This document shows, piece after piece, positions 1-11,800 of a stretch of DNA of 29,679 nt. The stretch spans positions 1,124,080-1,153,758 of the forward strand of contig WELB01000009.1 of the NCBI GenBank assembly GCA_009602725.1, written 5' to 3'. Position 1 is the stretch's first letter; each line of letters starts with the position of its first letter. Both the position numbers and the translations under genes were made by a program. The notes under the pieces were generated by a model that was not told where the DNA came from, ran no database searches, and was given only the letters and a program-made list of their open reading frames with translations. This stretch comes from Spirogloea muscicola. Lineage: Eukaryota > Streptophyta > Zygnematophyceae > Spirogloeales > Spirogloeaceae.

Positions 1-659
<659 letters not shown>

Positions 660-1815
660 ATGTTGGGCTGTAGGCGCTTTATTTTTGCTTTTGTGAGCAG
701 CATTCTCCTGCTTTCGTCCTCACAGCCGACTTCACACCAGGCAGCAGGCTCCTGTGGCCTTCTCGGAATCCCTCTGGGCAAAATCGTCTACGTCACCAAG
801 TTATATGGAGCTAACGTAATTACGAGTCCAGGCAGCCCCAGAGGGTCTGGGCAAGCTGTTCTTATCTTTGACTTCAGAGTGAGCAGCACGGCCTTGCAGA
901 AAGTGTATGAAGTAGGATGCAGTTTGTCAGGACACAGTCTCTCGTACAAGAATGTTTCTCATCTTGAGCTGTTAGTCAATGGTAGAACCTCTTGTCCCTT
1001 ATTGAGTTGCTAGCGAAATGTGTGGCTGTCATCATTCAGGCAACGGCAGCCACAAGCTGCACAGGCACAACAATCAAACGCTCTTCAAACAAGTTGCTGA
1101 ATCTGAAATGTCTTGCATTGCAGCTCCTACTGGTCACGTACAAAATCTGGGATCTCAAAGGCATATCCGAGCCAATCTCAGCTGGTCTGTTTGTTGGATC
1201 ATACTATGGTAATGGACCGCTCATTGTAGATCTAATGACTATCGACACATATATTGACAGCCGTGCTGAGGTGAGCTGCTGTCTTCTCGTTGAACACGAG
1301 TCTCTGTATGAGCTCTAACTTTGTCGTTTGCTGGAGATTGTTATACCGCCCACCAACCAGCGGATGTACACTACGCTACAGTACCATTGTCATTCCCGTC
1401 ACAGGAATTTGCTCACAAAGACCCAGCGCAGTCGAGTTGCGACGACTTTAAGCTTGATAGAGTATAAGCATTGTACCCAATGACACTTCCTGAGCATCGC
1501 AGTAGAGCCCGAACTTAATTCTGCTTGAGGACTTACAATGTCTGAGACGACCACCTTCTTCACCAACTTAATGTGGCCGTAGGCCTGCCAAATGTTGTCA
1601 TGCTCATGTAGGATCTGGAAACGGAAGTAAGTGGACGTATGTTTGCTCTTCAAGGAGTCGTACACGTGGATTATAGCACAATGAAGTACCTGGCCGATAA
1701 ACCTGAGCTTTACAATGTCGTAGTTAGAAGCAGAGAGTATCCACTAGGTGCTGTAAGGGGACAATTGGGACAACTTGACTCCACAATCTTGTCATTCTCT
1801 GGTCAAGTGCTGTAA
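660..1815 (+). CDS. Putative secreted CHRD-domain protein
   Basis: Proposed exons are 660-878, 1124-1270, a less certain short exon near 1405-1435, and 1655-1815, giving about 185 residues. The ATG at 660 opens a signal-peptide-like stretch (basic CRR, then FIFAFVSSILLL). The CHRD match is spread over the exons. Exon 1 has the family's first strand with a GAN..SPGSPRGSGQA pattern. Exon 2 has VTYKIWDLKG and then GNGPLIVDL, in place of the usual AAHIH..GENGPVVVDL. The last exon has YNVVVRSREYPLGAVRGQL, which resembles the family ending YVNVHT..PGGxIRGQL. The usual HIH histidines are not seen. CHRD domains occur in secreted or surface proteins of bacteria, plants and animals, and their function is poorly known. 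Splice borders at 878|1124 and 1270 are good GT/AG sites in phase 0. The middle exon is chosen mainly by phase. The stop TAA at 1813 overlaps a TGTAA motif. Confidence 0.58.
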
Positions 1816-2801
1816 ATATGATAGCCACCACCTTGTAATGGCCCCTTGCTTGGAGGTATTTGACCCTTTCCGGCCCCTTTCGACCGTGTCAACTTTCTGG
1901 GCTGCTTAATCTAGTGCCTACCGATAATTCTCTTAAAACCTGGACTGGCAATAACATTGTGCTCTGACCAACTACAGCAGCTTCATATGTATGCCTGGAT
2001 TAGTGCCTGCATGCTTCTCGCTCTGCGGGAGTGGTGCAAATAGCAGCTAAAAGGTGCGATACGCTTGTCAGAGGTGTAAGCCTGCACTAAGCTTGGCCTG
2101 CGTTGAGAGGAAGAGCTGAAGAGTGACGAGCTCCAAAGGTCGCCCAAGTTGATTGCTGGCGTCCCAGTGTAGACGCACTTTGCAACATTGCTCTTCAATC
2201 TTGTTTCTGGGATGGCCAATTACTGCCATCGCCCCCCACTGGAAGAGTCTATCTCTCTCAGCAGATAAGCTTGACAATCCACTGTGCATATATCTGGTCT
2301 AGAGTGAGGCAGCAAGCAGGCGAGATGCAAACTACGCCCAAAAATCCTCACCTAAATCTCAATCGCTCTGCTCTGCGCTCAATGCTTGTGCTTGTGAGAG
2401 ATGCCCAAGTTTGCCACAGCTGCCGAATACAGAAGATTAAGCAACATGTAATTGCTCTTTCATAGACCATAACTAGCATGCCAAGATTCAGTAAGCAATG
2501 TACCAATCCTCCAAGCGACGAATGTATACTGTTCAGCATCGTTTCTTCTTACGACATTCCATCAATCAAATTCCTCTTGAAATTCTACATCTGCAATCCT
2601 TTATGCCTGAACCGATGGTCAACATGTATATGCATTATTGTAAATTTGCTTCGTGGCATGTGTGGGCAGCACAGCTTAGCTGCCCACCCATTAGGACACA
2701 ATTAAATTTGTCCATCAGCCCTACTGAGGGAATGAACAAATATTTTGTGAAACTTAAGTGCCAATGCTTGGGCACTTGCAAAGAGATAGGCAGCACATTG
2801 T
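1816..2801. other. Intergenic region between two 3' ends
   Basis: This stretch lies between the stop of the plus-strand CHRD-like gene and the stop of the minus-strand LIG6-like gene, so the two are convergent and it should hold both 3' UTRs. I see only short open frames with no recognisable family, no repeats of note and no RNA gene. AT content is higher than in the neighbouring exons. Confidence 0.6.
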
Positions 2802-5800
2802 CTAAAGTCCTAGTTGTTGCGTATTGTCCTCGAGCGCAGTGCTCTCCGCTTCGCTCAAGGAGCCATCGCCGTCTTGCTTGACATCTATGTCATTGTTCAA
2901 TTCAAAGTGTCCACTATTCTCCTCATTCAGAGGACTGTTGTTCCCCTCCTTGGCAGCCTCTATCTGCTTTGCTTTTCTCTCATCCTCGTCGCCATCCTGC
3001 ATGTCAAGCTTTCGGGTTTGTTTGAGGAAGAATTCTGCCACGTCGGACGCTGTATTGGCGTCCTCCGGCTTCTTGTCAACCCTCACTTGGAGAAATCTGG
3101 GGAACCTCATTGAGATGCCTCTTGATGGGTGCACCAGTCCAACAGCAGCCTTGTGCACCGGCGAGACGGTCAGATCTGTCAAGCCCACAACCACACGTCG
3201 GGTGACACATTAGAACAAGACATCTCCATTGTGAAGTTCATGTAAGCAAGCTAATAACTACATACTCAGCTCCCGAATGGGGTCCATTGCATTCGCAAAT
3301 TGCTTGTTTACTTCACTGATAGGAAGCTCAACTATGCATATCTTAGTATGCACCTGCTCCTCGCATCTCCCATACATCGTGGGCGGAGAACCAAACATCA
3401 GGCTGCTCATCAGTGATGTAGTATGGTGGTCTCCTATCTAGTACCCGCTGTTCCCTGTACAGCTTACTTGTCTGTCAAATGTGCAAAGAAATACACACAG
3501 TCAACTTAACAGTTTGTTCTATGCTGTATATACGGCTTCTTGAAGCTTCTTAGATGTCATGCACAGTGAAGCCATACAACTTGACTTACAGAGTAATATT
3601 TATAGCTTAGAGGGTTGTAAAGTAAGCAGAGCAATGTCTGCTCACATGTGAGTAAGTACCAACTTGTGTTCAGTCAGGTATCACAGTACCTCTGCATAGA
3701 AAGCATCCGTGAAGCCGGACATGCAACGGCAGACGCTTTGGTACTCCTCTCTGTCTGGGTCGTAGCACGCCAAGAGGAAGGGACTGAACCTGCCAACCCC
3801 ACAAGCAAATGTTTTAGTCTGATTCATGCTGAGATACATAGACATCGAGCTCGCCAGTGGGAGTACTGCTTACCACTTCACTTTACGCCCCTGACCATAC
3901 CATGCCCCAATGGGGACTAAGTCCAAGGTATCATGCATTCCTTCCACATAGTCCTTCTTCACCTGCAGTCAAGGGACTAGCATCAGGTCAATTAATCAGT
4001 GGCATCTTCTTGTCTGGTGATGTCTCACATAGATTGGAAAAAGCTATTTGTTCTTGTGGATTTGGGAAGCACCTTGAGCCATGAATCGCTCCTTTTGGCT
4101 GCGTAATCCGAGCCTTCATCGACTGCCTTCACCATGACTCCCTCGGAGCCCGCTTGGAGTGCTTCACTGAGAAAGCTCTCTACCGCCTGCGTCCTGTCCC
4201 CCTCATCGTCCATTTCCTGAGGTTCTAACTGCAGCAAGAACAACCTCTACTTTATCGAGCGTACTGAAAACCTTTGAATCTAAGAGGCAACCTTATAGAG
4301 GAAAAAGAATAACAAACTCTGAGTCTGCAGTACATCATGCTCGCCGAACAAGCTCTTGTAAGCCGTTGCAAGTTGCACGACATGCACCAATCATTTCTAT
4401 CCAGCATTGCTCAATTCTCCGACAATAGTTCCCAGACTTTGTGGGTTGGAGTTTGCACACAGTGCCAACAAATGCTCTTGTAGAGGTTACACACCATGAT
4501 CTGGTCCGCATAGTTGAAGTAGCCTGCCTTTACGCTCGGGAAGACCTCATACATCCCTGCAAGCACACAAGATCGTTGCAAGAATGACGGATTCAGACCA
4601 CTGAACGCTATAGAAGCAAGTCAATAAAGTCCAATAAGGTCAATCTTTCTAACGTAGCCCGTGATCACATGACTGGCAGGAACACTGGCAATGGCTCCTA
4701 CTTTTTCGTCGCTCCCGAAAGGACGCCTTCACCAAGCTGCCAGCAAGGAGAGCGCCAAGTCATGTCAGGATGAGCTTTGCAACAAGGAGGTTGCTGTGAT
4801 GTGAGGCAGAGACTTCTTCATTTGTGTCTGATTACAAAAAGGCAGCCAATGATTTCTGAAGGCAAGACATAGGTATCATCTTCGTGCTCCTACGGTTGCA
4901 TGTTAGGCTTCACACTCGACATGCTACTGGAGCAGCCACAAGCTGCAAAACATTCGCGCAACAGTTGAGCACTTGGCATTGCGACGTACGGATTCCCATC
5001 CACATACAAGATGTCGAAGACGAAGATGCACACATCAACCTGCACACAGAAAAGGCAGGCACAACCCATTTCTTAGAGGAGGCAATGGACACAGTTGGAT
5101 ACAATTATCAGCTGGGATACTACAGATAATGGTTGTACAGCAAGTGCATGATGACATAGACGGCTTATGTCTATTGACCAAAGTTTTCCGCTTGGGTTTT
5201 CAGCTCTAATGCAGACTGGGTCTCACACACCTTGATCGACACCAAGCTGACACTTGCTCCATCGCGTCCGCCCCTCTCCCGCGTGCTCAGGTGCTGGAAA
5301 GCCCTCAAGCGGTTGCCGTCTGCTCTGTCAACGGCCACCACCTGCAGGGCAGGGAGTTGCTCAAGACATATGATGAGCAGGCACATGTTGCTCATATAGA
5401 TATGCAAAGTTGCGTATATGGCGAGATGGTCATTTTCTGTGAGCTTGGTGGCGCTTCAGAGAGGTCGTCTTGCTTGGACTTCTAAAAATAACTCTTTGGA
5501 ATGCCAAAGTAGTCATCTCCAGGACTGCACATATACTCCATAAGTACGCCCAAAACAGAAAACCTACGCCAATCATGTTGTAGCCAGCCACTATGTTGCA
5601 TGTCGACTTCATCATCTCAGTTAAATTGTAACTGGGCATTTGTGTACCTCACTGTCTATGATGAAAGATTGTATGCCAGCCTTGGCAGCATCTCTGACGA
5701 TGTCGGATACGTCAGGGAATCGTGCAGTTATGTCGTCAGAGTTCCTGGAGAAGATCCTGATGTCGCCTCCTGGCAGCAAGTGAATCTGAGCACGTTGCCC

Positions 5801-8800
5801 ATCGTATCTGCACACACTCTCCCCTTATTAAGCTTCATAAATATTCATGAAAACTTTTCCAACCAAGTGCAAATGCCTGCCTAAGCTGCCCTTCCAGTCA
5901 AGGAACCCTGTCCTTCTGACAGAGCCAAGAGGAGAGGCTGCCACAGAGAGGTATTGACTGGACGCATGTGAATCCTGAGCCGATTGTACCATCTATACTG
6001 CAGGGCCTTGGACTCTGAGCACAAAGTCTCAATTGGGTTGGAGGGCGTGTATACGTACTTGTATTCACAGGTGAATGCTTGACCTTGGAACCTCTTCAAC
6101 ACCTCTGGTGTGCCATTGGTTATCCTGCAGATACGCATGATGGCCAAATTCACACCATGATTGGAGCATGCAAGTTCTTGTTTACTAATTTCTCCTCCTC
6201 AGTTGCTCGGCGACAACTATTTTGACAAGTTTCAAACAAGGGCTTGCACAACCTTCTTAATCATAAGGTCTGAACTTCCAGAGACATGTTACAGATGGCA
6301 ATCCAAGCAAGTCAAGCGGTTCATGCGCAAGACACTAATATCCCCTGATTAATTGAGCACAGAGCGAGCGCTGACATTTTTTGCTCGCGCATCTTGCAGC
6401 AAACACGAGCAACTCAAATTTGACCTCTAGTTGCACCATGCATGCCTGTTCACCATGGTAAGTTACTGACAGAAGTACAAGCAAAAGGGACAAAACCTGC
6501 GAAAACAAGCAACAGATTACGCACTTGGCCAGCATAGGCTTGATGGGCGTGCCGGGTGACACGACACCGGCCGCGGCCATGGCCTCCACCCCTCCCTCCA
6601 TCATGGCAGGCACCAGCAGATCCTGTGCAAATATGCTCAATGAGCACCCCACAGGGACGAGCCCGCATGTTCTTGACTTGTCTTGCATTTGCATGCAACG
6701 TGGTTATGCAAAGCAGGTTCACTGCTGAATGACAGCCCACATCCCTTATGATTTATCGATGTTGCAAGTTCAGAGCTGCTGACACTGCTTGGACTGCGTG
6801 CTGCGACCACCTACCAGGTTCGGCAAGTAATTGTAGGCCTCCACAGCAGCAGCAGCTGCAGTCTGTCTCATGACAGCCAGGCAAATTAAGGTCAGCTATG
6901 CCGTTCAGCATTCGCAAACCGACACACAACAACTTTGAGGTATGTGGAAGCAGCAAGCTAAGCACAAGGTTGTCCTCAGGGTTCCAAGATCATTCTGCGG
7001 TGCAAAGACCTGCAGCTGTGGCTTCAAGATGTCGACAGCTGCAACTGGAGCACGGTGAATGAGGACTGCCTGCGCCAGAGCTGGAAGCACAGTTCTGATG
7101 TTTGCACCGATCCGCATATTTTGCACCTGGAGAAAAGTTGGATAGTTGAGCAAGTAACACATGGCACATGTATATTTAACACATTGCAGCTAAGGAGAAA
7201 TCCCTCCTCAGAGATTTCACGGAGGTATGGGCTCAATCTCTCTAATTGTCTGTGCTTGAGTGCATGTGGGGGGCTTCCATAATCGAGATACTTGGTGCAC
7301 ATACGAGCGTGCGAACAAGGAACTGTGTCTCCTTCTCCCGACATGCTCTCAGGAGGCCCATAATGAGAGCCTTCTTCCTTGCGCCACTGCCGCTTCCACT
7401 CTCCTTGCTAAATTGGTATTGTAACCAAGAATGCATGAATAGATTTATCAGACTTCAAATGCACCTGCTTTGAATTGTCCACCAGTAGCAAATAAGGCAC
7501 ACGCATGCAGCACATTGATGGAAGGGCTTGGTCAGTCACCTGATCTTCATGAGGGTGGAGAACACCTGCTGTATCGTGAGCGGGGGGAATGCAAATAGCA
7601 TGCCCTGCGTCTGGCGGCAAGCCTGTGCCGCATCCCCTGCGTAGCAGGCAAACACACGACCCATGCAATAACACTGTGAACTCCCTCAAGGACATTACAA
7701 GTGAGTAGCACCACAGCACACATGAGTGAGAATGGCATATTGCAGCTTGGATGGACCAGCACTTCAAGTAAAGGCATAGGGACGCTCGTATCCCCGAGTG
7801 GTTTCAGATGTGTGGGACTACTTACCAAGATCGCCAGTGGATGTGTACAATTCCCGGATTCGGCTCCGAGGAATGCCAGTTGCTCCAACCACGGCCTCGG
7901 CGACTGTACTTCCGCCAACATTCAGATCCTGTAACAGCAATTTGGTGATACATTACGTGGCATGGCTGGGAGTATTGTGGGAAATTGAAGGCCCTTCTAA
8001 AACGGGGGCTAGGAAGGAGAGCTTCATAGACCTGGCTGCCCTTAACTTTGACATTGAGAGGGGCTAATTGCTTACCACGTTCTGAAAGTCAGGGGCAAGC
8101 TTGTTGAGCGCGAGGTAGAGGGCAGGTAACACGTCAGCTGGTGTAAGTGCGAGCAAGCTGCACCACAGGAAGGGCAGCATATGCACCTTAAGTCACTTAG
8201 CTTGACATAAGTGCTCACAGATTTTTTACTGGTCGCACTGAACAATGTATAGCATCGCGCTCATCTTGCATGCACTAATCGGAGCAGCAGAGGGCCTCAA
8301 AGAGAGCAGACCTGCGAAACATGTTGCAGAGCATGTCGGTGCTCTTGAGCCGCCCGCTCTCCTTCTCGAGCACCTCGAATGTCCTTGCCAGGTGCAGATA
8401 AGGCGCGGGCTCCCCGGCAGACCAACAAGCTGCAAATGTCAAGAATCGCATGAGGTGCAAAATGCAGGCACTAATCTAGTAGGTGACTATTATACATGAT
8501 TCCTGCCCTCTGGTTGCCAAGCCCTGATGCTGACCTATGGCAATATATATCAATTTTGCTGTCATTATCTGTAACAAGCTGCGATGGATCTTTGGAAGCA
8601 ATGACCGTTTCTGCTGTGCTTAGGCACATGGATGTCTGACCGTGCTCCACAGGCTTGTACTTGCTGGTGGCAAGAGAGATGGCCCAGCGGTTCTCCTCGC
8701 TGGCCTGCGGTTTTGTCAGCGCCAGCACCGCAGCGCGGCCGTCATCCAGCGCTGGAGTGACATCCTCACTGAGAGTGGCAGCCATGCCATCTTTCTGAGA

Positions 8801-11800
8801 GCCCACAACAGCACTGAGAACCTCCTTCCCATTTATGGTGCCTCGGTGCTCTCCTCCAGCTTTGCCAGATGGGTTTTGGAGGACAACAGTAGCCGCGTCC
8901 GCTGTGGGAGGCGCACCACTCGGCCTCTCCTCGCTAGCATCCCCAGAACTGTAGAACAGGTTTACAGCCATGTTGACATTCCAGTCGGTCAGGCTCAGCA
9001 GGTCCCGCGCCTTGTCGGCCGTCACGGAAGCCCCCAGGACCAGCAGGAGCTGCTCCAAGGCCTTTCCTGAGCCCTCGGCTGCGCCGACCTCTGGCGACGG
9101 CTTGTCAAAGAACCTCAGAATTGACGGCTGCTGGTCTCCTCGTGCGCCATTGCTGGGCACTCTGCGCCTTCCCCTGCCTCTCTCGGCCTTCTCTTTGGGG
9201 CTCGCCATGGCCGCCCGCCTCGCTGCCGCTGCTGCAGGACCCGGCGATGGCGTCCGAGGCCCATCACTCGTTGGTCCCAAGCTCGGCGGCGTCCCAAATG
9301 ACTGGAGGTCCTCCTCACGAGCCGTCCCATTTGGCCTCTCGACAACACTTTCGTGTCCCTCTTCTTGGCAGCTCTGAACGTCACTTTGTAAGTCAATGGT
9401 GCAGACTGTCGAGTCGAAGAAGAGGCTCACGGCCTTGGTGACATCGCCGCCGGCCTGCGTGATGAGCCCCTGGAGCACGTCACGCGACACACTCTGCGGA
9501 AGTATGGCCTTGAGCTCGTCGAGTGGACCAGGCACAGTCTTGGCTGCCCTCGTTCCGTCACAACTTGTTGCCAAGTCTATAGCTCTCATGGGGCCCTCCT
9601 CCCATGTAATCTCCGTGTCACGTTCTGATGGCACCTCCATATTCTCCAGCTTAGGTGCAGCCATGGCAGCTGCCTCGACCTGCCGGTGTCGCTTCCGCGC
9701 ACCTCGGCCGAAGGCTACTACTGGCGGCGATGCAGCCTCAGTAGGCTCACGGTCGGCGGCAGATAATGGCGGCTTCCGTGAGCTCCGGCGGAGGCCGCTA
9801 CCACCGGCAGCCTGCTGCTGCCCGCTAGTGGACCCCGGCCCCGGCCCTGCACGGCTTGGCGACCCCTTCCGATCCTCCATGTCTTGATCTTCGCCATGCT
9901 CATTCTCAGTCACACTGATGCCAGTTCCCTCGTCCAGTGAAGGCCGTAATTTCTCCTCGAATGGCATTGTGATGTACTGCTTCTTGCCATTCTTCAGTTT
10001 GTTCTCACTGGGTGCCCCACTCACCACAGTGAGGGGCAGCGAAGCATCAGGCTCGTCGGGACGACATCGTGACAGGGATGTCAGGAAGCGCCTCTTGCTG
10101 GCCGTCTCATCCACTAAGTTGCGGAAGTGCTTGCGCATTGTTGCCACCGCCTTGCTGCCCATGTCGCTCCCTGCATCTCCAACAGGCAATCCTTGACAAC
10201 CGCAATCTCCCAGGAATTGCCTCAGTCCTAAGCAGATCAATCTTGTTTTTCACAACTTCAGAATGTCTTTGATGATGTTCTGACAGTGATGTGACGTCGG
10301 CCCTGCTTAGACTTCATGAAGCAGAGAGGTGCACAAGATGTTCTGACATTAAGTGCCAAGCCCATCTCCCCTTCATTGTTCCAAGACTGTGGCTTGATGG
10401 AATACAACCGAAACCCCAAGCTTGATGTGCTCGTCCCAAAAACAACCTGCATATCCATTACTGCCAAGAGATGTCGATCTCACCCTCAATACCAACTGTT
10501 GGTATAATCTGGTGAGGCCGCAGATAACGCACATACTCTCGCAGCTCATCGTAGTTGGAATGCTCGCTGTATGGCACCAGATGGATTTCAAATGGGCCCT
10601 GCAGGGCAAGTCTTTGAGAACACAGTCAAAGCTATCACACTGATAATCATCTGACATGTCACATTCACAACCACTGCACCTGGCAATGCACAGCTGCGCA
10701 GACACAAAGCATTAGACACATCAATTGTTTAAAGTGCTGCACAGTGGCGCATGTCAGTTGTTTGTCACAACCTCAATTTGACCAGGTTAGGCACTCCCAC
10801 CTTGCGTCGCACGGAGAAAGTCTTCTTCTTGACCTCATATGTCCACCCTGTGGGCACGAAGCCCACAACTCGCTTGTAACCAGCGCTGCGCTGCATCGCC
10901 CTTGCCATGTTCTTGAAGTTGGGCCGGAAGAAGGGCCAGGTTTCCCCCAGGAAGCTCCATCCCACCACATGCACCCTGGCAATAGTCGCCAAAGTCCACC
11001 ATGGTGTCAAAGCAGAATCTCTAGGCAGAAGTCAGAACAGAGTGTGATCAGTACTTGACAAGACCCCGGCACCTTGTGGCTGTCGGGTCGGTCGTGAAAA
11101 TGCTCATGTCCTCGAGGCCGAGGCAGCCGAGGATCGCAAGCTTGCGCTCCGTGACGTGGAGCTGGCAGCCGCAGCGCCGCGCCACGGCAGTGAGGATCTT
11201 CTCCTTGCCGATGACATATGTGGATAGCAGATACAGAGTGCCGCCAGCCGCCTTCCCGGAGGCCTGCGGCAAGGACGGTGGCGGTAAGGCACTGAGCTCG
11301 TCTTCGTCCACCTCGCAGGTCTCTGGCACCGGCAGGTCTGGCCTGGCGGCAGAAGCCGGCGTCGGCTCCAGCCCCTCTCCACCCAACCCATCCTCTCCGC
11401 CCCCCTCTTCCTCATCTCCTCCCTCTTCCCCTCCTTCCTCCTCCTCCAGCCTGCTCTCCTGCACGCCTGCCTCGCCTCCCTCTCCTTCAGTGGGCACGTT
11501 GCTGTCTGCGTCCGCTGCGCCACCACTGTCCTGCTTGACGCCCTCCTCGCTCTGCATGAGTTGGTGGACGGTGTCGGCGACGTAGGCCACCGACTCCGCC
11601 TGGTCCGGGAACACATATCGAGGGTTGCAGTACGTGGTGTCCAGGAACACGGCATCAGCACCGACGAAGGCTGCCAGGTGGGGATCGGCCCGCATCGCCG
11701 AATCGTAGCGCATGTCGCCCACGTGCACGTACCTGCAGCCGGACGTCGCACACAGTACCACCAGGTCACTGTCTGCACATACCATCTGCCTCCAATAGCA

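Noticed and set aside
1399-1665. Minus-strand frame reading ILHEHDNIWQAYGHIKLVKK with a GTAAGT donor after it
   Set aside because: It looks protein-like, but I recognise no family, and it is antisense to the better supported CHRD-like gene. No second exon could be joined.
9396-9887. Plus-strand frame of 163 codons opposite LIG6 exon 6
   Set aside because: It is a shadow of the GC-rich coding exon; it has no family features, and the minus frame holds the UBA-like and PIP motifs.
11104-11778. Arginine-rich 224-codon minus frame
   Set aside because: It is an alternative frame of LIG6 exon 3, which carries the conserved nuclease motifs in another frame.
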